Source: Burkholderiaceae bacterium (GTDB lineage: Bacteria; Pseudomonadota; Gammaproteobacteria; Burkholderiales; Burkholderiaceae_E). Taken from it: DNA of 64,000 nucleotides. The notes under the pieces are model-generated. The model was not told the origin of the DNA. It saw nothing but the letters and a program-made list of their open reading frames with translations, and did no database searches. Both the position numbers and the translations under genes were made by a program. The stretch spans positions 1 to 64,000 of the forward strand of contig JAJPES010000027.1 in the NCBI GenBank assembly GCA_021166725.1, written 5' to 3'. This document shows, in pieces, positions 43,504-53,348 of this stretch (within the stretch, counting starts at the first letter, position 1; every line of letters starts with the position of its first letter).

Positions 43504-43803
43504 ATGAGACGCGAAGTGCTGGCCAGCGCGCGTACGCCCGCAGCGGCGCTGCTCGTCCTGCTCGTGCTGCTGGCGATCAACATCGGCTGCGCGTGGCTGC
43601 CGCTGGGCGCATACCGCCCGCTGATCGCCGTCCTGTTGTCGGTGGCGATGACGCTGGTCCTGATGATCTTCTGCATGCACCTGCGTCATGCCAGCGCGAC
43701 GCTGCGGCTGACCGCGGCGGCGGGCTTCTTCTGGTTGTCGATCCTGATCGCGCTGTCGCTGACGGACTTCCTCGCGCGCGCGCCGGTGCCCGCGCCGTGG
43801 TAG
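43504..43803 (+). CDS. Cytochrome c oxidase subunit IV-like small membrane protein
   Basis: A 99-aa protein with three helices and the motif VAMTLVLMIFCMHLRH, which matches prokaryotic COX4-type subunits (the conserved FCMHLRH at the end of helix 2). It is the last gene of the operon, 7 bp after coxC. No Sco or Cox11 copper-insertion genes follow, so these must lie elsewhere. Confidence 0.85.
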   Translation: MRREVLASARTPAAALLVLLVLLAINIGCAWLPLGAYRPLIAVLLSVAMTLVLMIFCMHLRHASATLRLTAAAGFFWLSILIALSLTDFLARAPVPAPW

Positions 43804-43818
43804 CGTCGCAATCTCATC

Positions 43819-45666
43819 ATGCCGACCGAACCCAGCCCGGAACTGGTCAAGACGGTTGTCCTGCTCGCGGCCGGCGTGCTGGCAGTGCCGCTGTTCAAGC
43901 GCCTTCGGCTCGGCTCGGTGCTGGCCTATCTGGTTGCCGGACTGCTGATCGGTCCGTTCGGACTTCGCTTCTTCACCGAGCCCGAGCACATCCTGCGGGT
44001 TGCCGAACTCGGCGTCGTGATGTTCCTGTTCATCATCGGCCTCGAAATGCGCCCGCGACGCCTGTGGGGCATGCGCCGGCAGATCTTCGGCGCCGGGTTG
44101 GTGCAGGTGGTCGTCTGCGGCGCGGCGCTTAGCGCGCTGGGCATGCTCGCCGGCTATCGACCCGCGGTGGCGTTCGTCGCCGCGATGGGCTTCGTGCTGA
44201 CGTCCACCGCCACGGTGATGCAGCTGCTCGACGAGCGCGGCGAAACGCTCACTCCGCCCGGCCAGCGCATCGTTTCGATCCTGCTGCTCGAGGACCTGGC
44301 GATCGTTCCGCTGCTGGCGATCGTCGCCGTCCTTTCCCCGGAGGCGGGCGGTGCGGCCTCCGCGAGCCGCGCGGCGTCGAACTGGCTCACCGTGGGCGCT
44401 GCTCTCGCGGCGGTGATCGGCCTCGTGGCGGTGAGCCGCTGGTTGCTGAATCCGATGTTCGAGGTACTGGCGCGCTCGAAGGCGCGCGAGGTGATGACCG
44501 CGGCCGCGTTGCTGGTCGTGCTCGGCGCAGCGCTGGCGATGCAATGGAGCGGACTGTCGATGGCGATGGGGGCCTTCGTCGCCGGGGTGATGCTCTCGGA
44601 GTCGAGCTTCCGCAACGAGCTCGAGGCGGACATCGAACCGTTTCGCGGCATCCTGCTGGGGCTGTTCTTCATCAGCGTCGGCATGTCGCTCGATCTCGGG
44701 CTGGTGATCGACGCCTGGGCGCCGATCCTGCTGATGGTCGCCGCCTACATGGCGGTGAAGGCGCTCGGCGTCTACGCGGTAGCGCGCCTGGGCCGCGCCG
44801 GGCGTGGCGAGTCGCTGGTGCGCGCGACGCTGATGGCGCAGGGCGGTGAGTTCGCGTTCGTCCTGTACGCGGCTGCGGCCGCGACCGGACTCCTCGATGC
44901 ACCCACCGCTGCGGTGCTGTCCGCCGTCGTCATCGTTTCGATCGCGATCACGCCGCTCCTCGTGCCGCTGTTGCGCCTGCTTCCCGAAAGGCGCAGCAAC
45001 CTCGACGGCGTCGAGGCGGTGCAGGATGCGAGCGACGTCGCGGCTTCGGTGCTGCTGATCGGATTCGGGCGCTTCGGCCAGATTGCCAGCCAGGCGTTGC
45101 TCGCGCGCGGCATCGACCTCGCGATCATCGACAGCGACCCCGACATGATCCGCGCTGCTGCCGGCTTCGGCTTCAAGGTCTATTACGGCGACGGCACGCG
45201 GCTCGACGTGCTGCATGCGAGCGGAGCCGGGCGGTCGCGGGCGATCCTGGTGTGCGTCGACGACAAGCGCAGCACCGCGCGCATCGTCGAACTGGCGAAG
45301 CACGAATGGCCGCTGGTGCCGGTGCTCGCGCGCTCGTACGACCGCCAGCATGCGATAGAGCTGATCAACGCGAACGTCGACTACCAGATCCGCGAGACCT
45401 TCGAATCGGCGCTTGCCTTCAGCATCGCCACGCTGGAGAAACTCGGCGCGACGACAGAGGAAGCGGCCGAGGTTTGCCGTGAGATCCGCCGACGCGACGC
45501 CGCGCGGCTCGAGCTTCAGGTGGCCGGCGACCTGCGCAGCGGCGGCGACCTGATCCTGCGCGATCACCGGATGACGCCCACCCCGCTGACGACGCCGCGG
45601 CGTCCCGGCGAGGCGCTCAGCGAGGAGACCGCCGAGGCGCTCGGCGAGCGCCCGCCTGCGGGATGA
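43819..45666 (+). CDS. CPA2-family cation:proton antiporter (KefB/YbaL-like) with TrkA-N domain
   Basis: A 615-aa protein. The first 385 residues form a membrane antiporter domain (VLAYLVAGLLIGPFGLRFFT; LGVVMFLFIIGLEMRPRRLW; GFVLTSTATVMQLLDERGE). Residues about 410-525 are a Rossmann TrkA-N domain (LLIGFGRFGQIASQALLARG) that senses NAD(H) or glutathione adducts in relatives. A 50-residue tail follows. It probably exports K+ against H+ for pH or electrophile stress. It starts 15 bp after the oxidase operon, so co-transcription is possible. Confidence 0.88.
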   Translation: MPTEPSPELVKTVVLLAAGVLAVPLFKRLRLGSVLAYLVAGLLIGPFGLRFFTEPEHILRVAELGVVMFLFIIGLEMRPRRLWGMRRQIFGAGLVQVVVCGAALSALGMLAGYRPAVAFVAAMGFVLTSTATVMQLLDERGETLTPPGQRIVSILLLEDLAIVPLLAIVAVLSPEAGGAASASRAASNWLTVGAALAAVIGLVAVSRWLLNPMFEVLARSKAREVMTAAALLVVLGAALAMQWSGLSMAMGAFVAGVMLSESSFRNELEADIEPFRGILLGLFFISVGMSLDLGLVIDAWAPILLMVAAYMAVKALGVYAVARLGRAGRGESLVRATLMAQGGEFAFVLYAAAAATGLLDAPTAAVLSAVVIVSIAITPLLVPLLRLLPERRSNLDGVEAVQDASDVAASVLLIGFGRFGQIASQALLARGIDLAIIDSDPDMIRAAAGFGFKVYYGDGTRLDVLHASGAGRSRAILVCVDDKRSTARIVELAKHEWPLVPVLARSYDRQHAIELINANVDYQIRETFESALAFSIATLEKLGATTEEAAEVCREIRRRDAARLELQVAGDLRSGGDLILRDHRMTPTPLTTPRRPGEALSEETAEALGERPPAG

Positions 45667-45685
45667 AGCGCGCGGCCGACAGCGT

Positions 45686-46777
45686 TCAGTCCGACTTGTC
45701 CTGCAGCACGCCGCGGCGAATCTGGTCGCGCTCCATCGACTCGAACAGCGCCTTGAAGTTTCCCTCGCCGAAGCCCTCGTCGCCCTTGCGCTGGATGAAC
45801 TCGAAGAACACCGGGCCGAACAGCGGTTGCGAGAAGATCTGCAGCAACAGGCGCTTCTTCCCGTCCGCGGTGCTGCCGTCGAGCAGGATTCCGCGCGTGC
45901 GCAGCTCGTCGACGTTCTCGCCGTGGCCCGGCAGCCGTTCGTCGAGCATCTCGTAGTAGATGTCGTTGGGCGCGCTCATCACCGGAATGCCCGCCATCTG
46001 CAGGCTGTCGACGCTCGCGCGCAGATCGTCGCTGAGCAGCGCGATGTGCTGGATTCCCTCGCCGTTGAACTGCATCAGGAACTCCTCGATCTGCCCGGAG
46101 CCCCGTCCCGATTCCTCGTTCAGCGGAATGCGGATCCTGCCGTCGGGTGCCGTCATCGCCTTCGAGGTCAGCCCCGTGTACTCGCCCTCGATATCGAAGT
46201 AGCGGATCTCGCGGAAGTTGAACAGGCGCTCGTAGAACTGCGCCCAGTACGCCATCCGTCCCCGGTAGACGTTGTGCGTCATGTGATCGATGGCGCTGAA
46301 GCCGTGGCCGCGCGGATGGCGCTCGACGCCGTCGAGCCACTCGAAGTCGATGTCGTAGATCGACCGGCCTTCCTCGAAGCGGTCGATCAGGTACAGCGGC
46401 GCGCCGCCGATGCCTTTGATCGCCGGCAGTCGCAACTCCATCGGGCCGGTGGGCAGTTCGACCGGTTGCGCGCCGAGCGAGAGCGCGCGCTCGTAGGCCG
46501 CATGCGAGTCGTTCACGCGGAACGCGAGCCCGCAGGCGGAGGGCCCGTGCTCGGCAGCGAAGTACGACGCGACGCTGTTCGGCTCGTCGTTGACGATGAA
46601 GTTGATCGCGCCCTGGCGATACAGGCTCACCCGCTTCGAGCGATGGCGAGCGACTTTCGTGAAGCCGAGCTTCTCGAGCACCGGCTCGAGGACATTCGGC
46701 GTCGGCGAGGCGAATTCGACGAATTCGAAGCCCGCCAGGCCCATCGGGTTGTCGAGATTGTCGAGTGTGTGCGGCAT
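45686..46777 (-). CDS. hppD: 4-hydroxyphenylpyruvate dioxygenase
   Basis: A 363-aa non-heme iron dioxygenase that turns 4-hydroxyphenylpyruvate into homogentisate in tyrosine breakdown. Iron ligands fit the family: the His in [14 protein letters not shown], the His in [14 protein letters not shown], and the Glu in [20 protein letters not shown]. Two VOC-fold halves are visible. The Met at 46777 gives a normal bacterial length. It is convergent with the antiporter gene, 19 bp apart. Confidence 0.93.
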   Translation of the reverse strand: MPHTLDNLDNPMGLAGFEFVEFASPTPNVLEPVLEKLGFTKVARHRSKRVSLYRQGAINFIVNDEPNSVASYFAAEHGPSACGLAFRVNDSHAAYERALSLGAQPVELPTGPMELRLPAIKGIGGAPLYLIDRFEEGRSIYDIDFEWLDGVERHPRGHGFSAIDHMTHNVYRGRMAYWAQFYERLFNFREIRYFDIEGEYTGLTSKAMTAPDGRIRIPLNEESGRGSGQIEEFLMQFNGEGIQHIALLSDDLRASVDSLQMAGIPVMSAPNDIYYEMLDERLPGHGENVDELRTRGILLDGSTADGKKRLLLQIFSQPLFGPVFFEFIQRKGDEGFGEGNFKALFESMERDQIRRGVLQDKSD

Positions 46778-46863
46778 CTGATGCTCTCGCAGCCTTTGCC
46801 GCCCCACGATACCGCGCGGCGAACAACGCGCCACGGCGCGGGGGGTATCGCTTCGGTGTCGGC

Positions 46864-47328
46864 CTACATCTGCGCCTGCAGGTAGTCCTGCAACCCCACC
46901 CGGTCGATCAGGCTCAGCTGCTTGCGCAGCCAGTCGAGGTGCAATTCCTCGTCGTCGAGCATCTCGGCGAGCAGGTCGCGGCTGACGTAATCGCTGCACT
47001 GCTCGCAGACGCCGACCGCGGCGCGCAGGTGGTCGATCGCCTCGCCGACGAGCTCGCGGTCGTAGTCGAGCTGTCTGGCGACGGTATCGCGCGCATCGAT
47101 CTCGCGACGGCTCCTCATCGACGGCGTGGCGCCGAGCAGCAGGATGCGCGCCATGATCCGGCCGGCGTGCGTCGTTTCCTCTTCGCTGTAGGCGTACTGC
47201 GCGTCGGCCAGGCGCGAGAAGCCCCAGTGGCGGCAGGTGGCGCCGTGCAGCAGGTACTGCCGGTGCCCGGTGAGTTCGAAGGAGAGGTATTCGTCCAGTG
47301 CAAGGGTGACGCGCGGGTCGCCTTTCAT
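46864..47328 (-). CDS. bfr: Bacterioferritin-like protein without the heme-ligand Met
   Basis: A 154-aa four-helix ferritin. Ferroxidase ligands are conserved: Glu in [15 protein letters not shown], Glu and His in [10 protein letters not shown], Glu in [12 protein letters not shown], and Glu and His in [10 protein letters not shown]. In E. coli-type bacterioferritin the heme ligand Met52 sits in DEMKHAD. Here the position reads EETTH, so Thr replaces Met and heme binding at the subunit interface is not expected. It should still oxidise and store iron. The Met at 47328 fits the family start. Confidence 0.88.
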   Translation of the reverse strand: MKGDPRVTLALDEYLSFELTGHRQYLLHGATCRHWGFSRLADAQYAYSEEETTHAGRIMARILLLGATPSMRSRREIDARDTVARQLDYDRELVGEAIDHLRAAVGVCEQCSDYVSRDLLAEMLDDEELHLDWLRKQLSLIDRVGLQDYLQAQM

Positions 47329-47475
47329 GTCTCTCTTGTCGCTTGTTCGGATGTCCTGGTTCTTGCCGGAATGATGCACGTCGAATCGGGCCAGGGCCAG
47401 ACCACCCTGCGCGCGCCGGCGCCATCGGCCGAGGAGCGCTTCTCGAAGGGAGCATCATCGCTCTCGAAGAACCAT

Positions 47476-49032
47476 ATGAGCGCTGCACCGCACACGAGCA
47501 CCGAAATCGATTCGCGCAGGCGAGGCTGGATTCTCGTCGCGTTGATGTTCGCGATGATGCTCGCCGCGATGGACACGACCATCGTCTCGACGGCGATCCC
47601 GCAGATCGTCGACGACCTCGGCGGCTTCGCGATGATCACCTGGGTGTTCTCGATCTACCTGCTGGCGCAGACGGTCACCATCCCCATCTACGGAAATCTC
47701 GCCGACATGTTCGGGCGCAAGCCCGTGCTGGTCATCGGCACGCTGATCTTCCTGGCAGGTTCGGCTGCCTGCGCGCTGGCCTGGAACATGGTCTGGCTGA
47801 TCGTCTTCCGCGCACTGCAGGGTCTGGGTGCCGGCTCGATCATGGCCACGGTGAACACGATCGCCGGCGACCTCTATTCGGTGCGCGAGCGGGCGCGCGT
47901 GCAGGGATGGCTGTCCAGCGTCTGGGGCGTGGCGGCGGTGGCCGGGCCGCTGCTCGGCGGCGCATTCGCCGAACACGCGACCTGGCGCTGGATCTTCCTG
48001 ATCAACCTGCCGATCGGCGCTGCGGCGCTGGGCCTGCTCGTGCGCTTCCTGCACGAGAAGCCGAGCCACCGCTCGCACCGCATCGACTACCTGGGAGCGG
48101 TACTGATCCTGTGCACGGGTTGCGTGCTGATCTACGGGCTGCTGCAGGCAGGGCAGGCGTGGCCCTGGGGATCGGCACCGAGCATCGCGGTCTTCGCGCT
48201 GGTCGCTGCGCTGGTTGTCGTCACCGTGCGGGTCGAGCGGCGAGCGGCCGAGCCGGTCATGCCGGGCTGGCTGTGGCGCGACCGCTTGCTGATGGGCACC
48301 AATCTGTCGATGATCGGCATGGGCGCGGTGCTGATGGGGCCGAACGTCTATCTGCCGACGTTCGGGCAGTCGGTGCTCGGGTTGGGTGCCATCGCGGCCG
48401 GCTTCGTGCTCGCCAGCCTGAGCCTGGGCTGGCCGTTGGCTTCGGCATTGTCGGGACGCGTGTATGCGCGCATCGGCTTTCGCGACGCGGGTCTTGCCGG
48501 TGCCGCATTGATGACGATCGCGGCCTTCGCCTTTCTCGCGTTGCCCGACCCGCCGTCCGTCTGGCTGCTGTTGCTCGACCAGGTCGCGCTGGGCGCCGGC
48601 TTCGGCCTGCTCTCGACGCCGCTGCTGGTCGGCGTGCAGGCTACCGTCGGCTGGAGCCGGCGCGGCACCGTCACGGGCGCCAACATCTTCTCGCGCTACC
48701 TCGGCCAGACGCTCGGCGCTGCGATCTTCGGCGCGATCTTCAACGCGGCGTTGCGCGAGCGATTGCTCGACGCGCCGGCGGACCTGCACGCGCAGTTGCC
48801 GCGACACGTCGATGGGGTGATCGATGCGCTGCACGGCTCGGCGCTTTCGATGCCGGCTCGGCAGTATCTGCAGGACGCGATCGGCGCCGCCACCGCGCAC
48901 GTCTACGTGGGGCTGTCGGTGATCGCCGCCTGCACGCTCGTCGTGCTGTTCGTGGCGCCGCGACGATTTCCGCTGGTGGACGATGCGCCGCCGGCGAGGA
49001 CGGACTCGTCGCGACAGGGTACGGCGCGCTGA
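47476..49032 (+). CDS. DHA2-family MFS drug exporter (14 helices)
   Basis: A 518-aa transporter. The DHA2 motif [19 protein letters not shown] opens helix 1, motif A is [13 protein letters not shown], and motif C-like [20 protein letters not shown] is in helix 5. About 14 membrane helices are present. It is likely a proton-driven exporter of drugs or other amphiphiles. The Met at 47476 has only a weak ribosome site. Confidence 0.87.
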   Translation: MSAAPHTSTEIDSRRRGWILVALMFAMMLAAMDTTIVSTAIPQIVDDLGGFAMITWVFSIYLLAQTVTIPIYGNLADMFGRKPVLVIGTLIFLAGSAACALAWNMVWLIVFRALQGLGAGSIMATVNTIAGDLYSVRERARVQGWLSSVWGVAAVAGPLLGGAFAEHATWRWIFLINLPIGAAALGLLVRFLHEKPSHRSHRIDYLGAVLILCTGCVLIYGLLQAGQAWPWGSAPSIAVFALVAALVVVTVRVERRAAEPVMPGWLWRDRLLMGTNLSMIGMGAVLMGPNVYLPTFGQSVLGLGAIAAGFVLASLSLGWPLASALSGRVYARIGFRDAGLAGAALMTIAAFAFLALPDPPSVWLLLLDQVALGAGFGLLSTPLLVGVQATVGWSRRGTVTGANIFSRYLGQTLGAAIFGAIFNAALRERLLDAPADLHAQLPRHVDGVIDALHGSALSMPARQYLQDAIGAATAHVYVGLSVIAACTLVVLFVAPRRFPLVDDAPPARTDSSRQGTAR

Positions 49033-49132
49033 GCCACCGTGCGAGCCGATCGTCCATGCCCGTCTCGATGGGCAGCACTGCCCGAGGTTGCTTCGCAACC
49101 CTCCATGCGTGCGCCGGCGTACCCTGTGGTCG

Positions 49133-50647
49133 ATGACACTCGACGACGAATCCGCACCGAAGGCCTTCGCTTTCGACAACACCTACGCGCGCGAACTGGC
49201 CGGCACCTACGTGCCGTGGAAGCCGGTTGCCGTGCCGAACCCGCGGCTGCTGTTCCTGAACCGCGAGCTCGGGCTCGAGCTCGGCCTCGACGCCGAATCG
49301 CTCGACGGCGACGCCCTCGTGCCGCTGTTCGCCGGCAACGTGGTGCCCGAGGGCGCCGAGCCGCTGGCGCAGGCCTACGCCGGGCATCAGTTCGGCATGT
49401 TCTCGCCGCAGCTGGGGGACGGTCGCGCGCTGCTCCTCGGTGAAGTCGTCGACCGCTTCGGACGGCGCCGCGATATCGCCTTCAAGGGATCGGGACGCAC
49501 GCCCTTCGCGCGTGGCGGCGACGGCAAGGCAGCCGTCGGTCCGATGCTGCGCGAAGCGCTGATCGGCGAATGGATGCACGCCGCGGGCATTCCGAGCACG
49601 CGCGCGCTGGCCGTCGTCGCAACCGGCGAACCGGTGTATCGCGAAGAGCCGCTGCCCGGCGCCGTGCTCACGCGCGTGGCGTCGAGCCACCTGCGCGTGG
49701 GTACGCTGCAGTTCTTCGCGGCGCGCGGCGAGCGCGACGTGCTGCGCCGCCTGGTCGATTACGCGATCGCGCGCCACGATCCGCAGCTCGCGGACGCGCC
49801 CGAAGCCGAGCGCTACGTCGGGTTGCTGCACGCCGTCGCCGTGCGCCAGGCGCGACTCGTCGCACAGTGGATGAACGTCGGCTTCATCCACGGCGTGATG
49901 AACACCGACAACATGACGCTGTCGGGCGAGACGATCGACTACGGCCCGTGCGCCTTTCTCGAGGCCTACGATCCGGCGACCGTGTTCAGCAGCATCGACG
50001 AGGGCGGGCGCTACGCCTACGAGAACCAGCCGTCGATCGCGCGCTGGAATCTCGCGCGCCTGGCCGAGACGCTGGTGATGCTGATCGCCGATCCGGACGA
50101 CGAAGCGGCGGTGAAGCAGGCGGTGGCGCGGCTCACCGAGCCGATCGACGCGTTTCCCCGCCTGTACGAGGCGGCGTGGCGCGAGGGCCAGCGCGCGAAG
50201 CTCGGGTTGCTCTCGAGTGAACACGCGGACGCGGCTGCGCTGGCCGACGACTGGCTGGCGCTGCTGCAGGCGCAGCGGGTGGATTTCACGCTCGCCTGGC
50301 GCCGGCTGGCCGATGCTGCCGAGGGCGACGAGGCGCCGTTGCGTGCGCTGTTCGGCGATCGTGCTGTGCTCGATGCGTGGATCGTGAGATGGCGCGAGCT
50401 TTGCGGACCCGGCAACGACGTCGAACGCGCGCAGCGGATGCGGTGCGTCAACCCGTGGCTGATTCCGCGCAATCACCGCGTCGAGGAAGCGCTGTCGGCG
50501 GCGTCGCGCAACGACGACCTCGCCGTCTTCGACGATCTGCTTGCCGCTTTGCGCAAGCCTTTCGACGAATCGATGGCCGCGGCCCGCTACGCGCAGCCGG
50601 CGCCGCCGGAAACGACGGCCGCCTACCGCACGTTCTGCGGCACGTGA
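49133..50647 (+). CDS. selO: SelO (YdiU) protein adenylyltransferase
   Basis: A 504-aa pseudokinase-fold protein that transfers AMP to Ser/Thr/Tyr and takes part in redox stress responses. Signatures are YAGHQFGMFSPQLGDGRALL, FKGSGRTPFARGGDGKAAVG, and the catalytic region FIHGVMNTDNMTLSGETIDYG. Bacterial SelO lacks selenocysteine; here the C terminus ends FCGT, with Cys near the end. A 14-bp tandem duplication covers the stop codon. The Met at 49133 is the family start. Confidence 0.92.
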   Translation: MTLDDESAPKAFAFDNTYARELAGTYVPWKPVAVPNPRLLFLNRELGLELGLDAESLDGDALVPLFAGNVVPEGAEPLAQAYAGHQFGMFSPQLGDGRALLLGEVVDRFGRRRDIAFKGSGRTPFARGGDGKAAVGPMLREALIGEWMHAAGIPSTRALAVVATGEPVYREEPLPGAVLTRVASSHLRVGTLQFFAARGERDVLRRLVDYAIARHDPQLADAPEAERYVGLLHAVAVRQARLVAQWMNVGFIHGVMNTDNMTLSGETIDYGPCAFLEAYDPATVFSSIDEGGRYAYENQPSIARWNLARLAETLVMLIADPDDEAAVKQAVARLTEPIDAFPRLYEAAWREGQRAKLGLLSSEHADAAALADDWLALLQAQRVDFTLAWRRLADAAEGDEAPLRALFGDRAVLDAWIVRWRELCGPGNDVERAQRMRCVNPWLIPRNHRVEEALSAASRNDDLAVFDDLLAALRKPFDESMAAARYAQPAPPETTAAYRTFCGT

Positions 50648-50663
50648 GCTGCGGCACGTGAGC
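50636..50663. repeat. Tandem 14-bp duplication over the selO stop codon
   Basis: TGCGGCACGTGAGC is repeated twice head to tail (50636-50649 and 50650-50663) and a third, shorter match begins at 50664. The first unit contains the TGA stop of selO. It looks like a slippage product. Confidence 0.75.
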
Positions 50664-50739
50664 TGCGGCAGCGCGGTCGACGAACCCGGGGCGTCGACCG
50701 CCGATCCGGGCGGCCGCGGCAGCGAGACGTTCCCCTCGC

Positions 50740-51519
50740 TCAGCCGTCCTGCGGAACCTTCGCGCGAACCAGCGTCGAACCATCCGACGCGCGCAACTCG
50801 TACCTCTCGATCGACGTGAGGATCGTGCCGCCGGCAGCGCCCGGCTGCACGCCGGCGATGCGCAACTGGATGTCCAGCTTCGTATTGCCGCGCGCCGTCC
50901 GGTCGCGCACCAGTCCTGCCTGTGCTGCAGGCACGGACCAGTGCTGCGCCGTTTCCCCGTTGACGAACTGCACCGTCACCTTCTGGCGCAGCGCCTGGAA
51001 ATCGAACTGCGACGCCGGCGACAGCGCGCCGATCGTGAACTCCTGATAGCCGGCGTCGTAGTCGCTCAGCCCCGCATTGGACACCGACAGTCGCAGGCGA
51101 CCGATGTCTCGCACGGCGGCGCGCGCCGCTTCGAACTCGGCGCGCACCGCGGCACGCTGCGCGGCTTTGTCGGCCGGACGCGACTGCTGCACCCGGGAGT
51201 CGTCTTCGACCCAACGCTCGAGCGGTGGATCGATGCCGGCGAGATCGAAGTACAGCAGCACCATCGTGGCGGCATCGGGGTTCACCGCTTCGCGCGTACG
51301 AGCGGGGACCGGGGCGCCCGCCGCGGGCGACGACACGCCCGGCGCGGCGTGGGCGGGAGCGATGCCCGTCGCTGCGCCCGACAGCGCCGAAGCGGCGGCG
51401 ACGGCCAGCGTCATCGCCGCCCGTCGCACCCGCACGCTCTGTGACGGATGCCCACGTTCCCGCGAGCGGATGTCGGCGAGCCTCCGTCTTCCGGCTGCGT
51501 ACTGCGTGTCGTCGTTCAC
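50740..51519 (-). CDS. Exported protein of unknown function (third gene of a coupled trio)
   Basis: A 259-aa protein from the GTG at 51519, which overlaps the stop of the preceding gene (GTGA). The signal segment MTLAVAAASALSGAATGIAP, ending AHA, is followed by a Pro/Ala-rich linker. A folded part comes next (ATMVLLYFDLAGIDPPLERW; SNAGLSDYDAGYQEFTIGAL; KLDIQLRIAGVQPG). The last looks like a beta-sandwich domain. No family is recognised. It is co-translated with two other exported proteins. Confidence 0.68.
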   Translation of the reverse strand: MNDDTQYAAGRRRLADIRSRERGHPSQSVRVRRAAMTLAVAAASALSGAATGIAPAHAAPGVSSPAAGAPVPARTREAVNPDAATMVLLYFDLAGIDPPLERWVEDDSRVQQSRPADKAAQRAAVRAEFEAARAAVRDIGRLRLSVSNAGLSDYDAGYQEFTIGALSPASQFDFQALRQKVTVQFVNGETAQHWSVPAAQAGLVRDRTARGNTKLDIQLRIAGVQPGAAGGTILTSIERYELRASDGSTLVRAKVPQDG

Positions 51520-52502
51520 AGCGTCGGTCCCTTCGCGTTCTTCGACGCGCGCTCGATCTCGCCGGCGCGCCGCTGCTGGTCGGCCTGGCGCAGCGCCTGC
51601 TCGGTGGCGCCGAGGCGCTTGTAGCCGCCACCCATGTCGACAACGCCGACCATCATGTATTCGACCAGTGCCTTGTTGTCGCGCTTGGGACGCAGGTCTG
51701 CCGAGACGACGATGCCGCAGTCGGGCGTGAGGCTCACGCCGGCATCCGGATCGGCGGCGCCCGTGCATTTCCCGAACAGCGGCGAGGCTTCGCCGATGCG
51801 CCGTCCCAGCGGGTCGTAGGCCCAGGTAAGGAGTGCGCGGCCGTCGCCCGGATCCATGCGGCGGGTAGGCTCGCCGTACTTTGCCACGAGCGCCTTCTCC
51901 ACCGATTCGACGGTCATGTCCTGTCCGTCGGCGGTACGTTCCTTGCGCGCGGCGTTCAATACGCGCTCGTCACCCGGCACACCCATCGTGCCGACGAACC
52001 ACTTCACTTCGCCGGGTTGCAGGTCGTCGCGGCGGGCGTTCATGCCGCGCGCCATCGCGTCGCGCTGCATCTCCGCCATGATCTGCCGTCCGGTGCGTTC
52101 GACGCGCGGCTTGGCGACGCTCGCGTCGAAGCCCTGCCGGATCTTCTGCCCGTAGGACTGCATCGTGAAGCCGCGCGAGTTGTCCTCGCGAACGACCAGC
52201 AGCGGATGGCTGCACATCACGGTGGTGGCGGCGTCGTCCCAGCTCATTCCGGGCTGCACGCCGACCACGTCGACGACCGGCGCGCCCGCCGCGCGCGGAG
52301 CCGGCTTCGCTGCCGGACATTTCAGGTCGCCGCGCGCCGCCTGCGCGACTTCCTTGGCGCTCGCTCCGGCGGCCTGCGCGGCGGTCCCGGCGAGCAACGC
52401 AACGGCCGCGACGAGCGTGCGCAGGAACGGCGTGGCGCGGTAGCCGAACGCGGTGTGCGATCGATGCCCGGCGATGTTCCTTCGAGATGCTGTGGCGTTC
52501 AT
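51516..52502 (-). CDS. Exported protein of unknown function (second gene of a coupled trio)
   Basis: A 328-aa protein with a long signal region (residues about 1-45, FLRTLVAAVALLAGTAAQA). The mature part contains VQPGMSWDDAATTVMCSHPL, a pattern seen in periplasmic proteins that begin with a GMS.(D/E) helix. Two later Cys lie in FGKCTGAADPDAGVSLTPDC and may form a disulfide. The C-terminal 50 residues are charged and helical (ALRQADQQRRAGEIERASKN). Function unknown. It overlaps both neighbours. Confidence 0.68.
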   Translation of the reverse strand: MNATASRRNIAGHRSHTAFGYRATPFLRTLVAAVALLAGTAAQAAGASAKEVAQAARGDLKCPAAKPAPRAAGAPVVDVVGVQPGMSWDDAATTVMCSHPLLVVREDNSRGFTMQSYGQKIRQGFDASVAKPRVERTGRQIMAEMQRDAMARGMNARRDDLQPGEVKWFVGTMGVPGDERVLNAARKERTADGQDMTVESVEKALVAKYGEPTRRMDPGDGRALLTWAYDPLGRRIGEASPLFGKCTGAADPDAGVSLTPDCGIVVSADLRPKRDNKALVEYMMVGVVDMGGGYKRLGATEQALRQADQQRRAGEIERASKNAKGPTL

Positions 52503-53257
52503 TTCGAGAATCCCTTGAACAACTGGATCATCTGGCCCACTGCCTGGATCGCTTGTCCTGCCTCGCCGCCTCCGGAGGGCGCGTCCGCGTACTGCCCGCC
52601 TTCCTGAAGCACGCCGCCGCCGGCCGTCGGCATCGATCCGAGGCCTGCGATACCTGCGCCGAGACCGCTGCTGGCGGTGAGGTTGGAGAAGCTCACGGCG
52701 TACTCGCGCTCGGTGCGCAATTGCCGGTTGCCGATGACGGCGAGCTGGGCCAGCGTCAGGTCGAGGCTGAAGACGTTGCCCGGAACCGCGTTGCGTTTGT
52801 TGTACTGCAGGATGCGTTCGAACGAGGCCTCGCGCGCCTCGCCGGGCGCGAGCCGGAACTGCGGATCGGCACCGTTGCGGCTGACCTCGCCGATGCCTTG
52901 CACGTAGCGCGCCTCCGAAGTGCCGGAGCGGCCCCACGCGTACGAATGCCCCTGGTTGTCGGTAAGCGAGGCGCTGCCTGTGCGGTAGCCGACGATCACC
53001 GGCTGGCTGCCCAGGTTGCGGATTCGCAGCGTGGTTCGCACGCTGTGGTAGGCGGTGACGCGACCCGAGTCGGTGACGTTGACCTTGACCACCTGCGACA
53101 TCAGCGGACCGTCCACCCGACAGTTCGGTGCGCCGTTGCACGGATCGGCGGCGTTTGCCCCATGCGTCGCGCCGGTACAGAGCAGCAGCGCGAGCGCGCT
53201 GCCCGCCGCCCTGCGAGTGTGCCGGCGCCGTAGGTCGATGGCGCGGTTGTTCGTCAT
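52499..53257 (-). CDS. Exported protein of unknown function (first gene of a coupled trio)
   Basis: A 252-aa protein with a basic start and signal peptide (AAGSALALLLCTGATHGANA). The mature domain is beta-rich (VNVTDSGRVTAYHSVRTTLR; VIVGYRTGSASLTDNQGHSY), resembling an immunoglobulin-like fold. It ends in a Gly-rich tail (GAGIAGLGSMPTAGGGVLQE). CNGAPNC near the mature start may form a disulfide. It is the first gene of a three-gene operon and its 3' end overlaps the next start by ATGA. Confidence 0.68.
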   Translation of the reverse strand: MTNNRAIDLRRRHTRRAAGSALALLLCTGATHGANAADPCNGAPNCRVDGPLMSQVVKVNVTDSGRVTAYHSVRTTLRIRNLGSQPVIVGYRTGSASLTDNQGHSYAWGRSGTSEARYVQGIGEVSRNGADPQFRLAPGEAREASFERILQYNKRNAVPGNVFSLDLTLAQLAVIGNRQLRTEREYAVSFSNLTASSGLGAGIAGLGSMPTAGGGVLQEGGQYADAPSGGGEAGQAIQAVGQMIQLFKGFSK

Positions 53258-53318
53258 GATTTCCTCGCGAATACGGCTGTCGTGCGAGGAAATCTAGGGC
53301 GCGACGCGGCGCCCCGCA

Positions 53319-53334
53319 CCTCCCGAACGGGAGG
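53319..53334. promoter_or_regulatory. Short perfect palindrome between the LuxR gene and the exported trio
   Basis: CCTCCCG and CGGGAGG are separated by two bases (AA). It lies 15 bp after the LuxR stop and 62 bp before the trio start. It may be an operator for the trio or part of a terminator; no T-run follows on either strand. Confidence 0.35.
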
Positions 53335-53348
53335 GAATTCTGCGCTGC

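Noticed and set aside
43354-45567. A 737-codon antisense frame to the antiporter gene
   Set aside because: It is His/Arg/Asp-rich with no family match, and is opposite a full CPA2 antiporter.
49133-50647. Possible selenocysteine in SelO
   Set aside because: The C terminus reads FCGT followed by a normal TGA stop; bacterial SelO uses Cys and no SECIS-like element is evident.
48740-51643. A 967-codon minus-strand frame across the MFS and selO genes
   Set aside because: It crosses several real genes with strong family matches on the other strand or in another frame.
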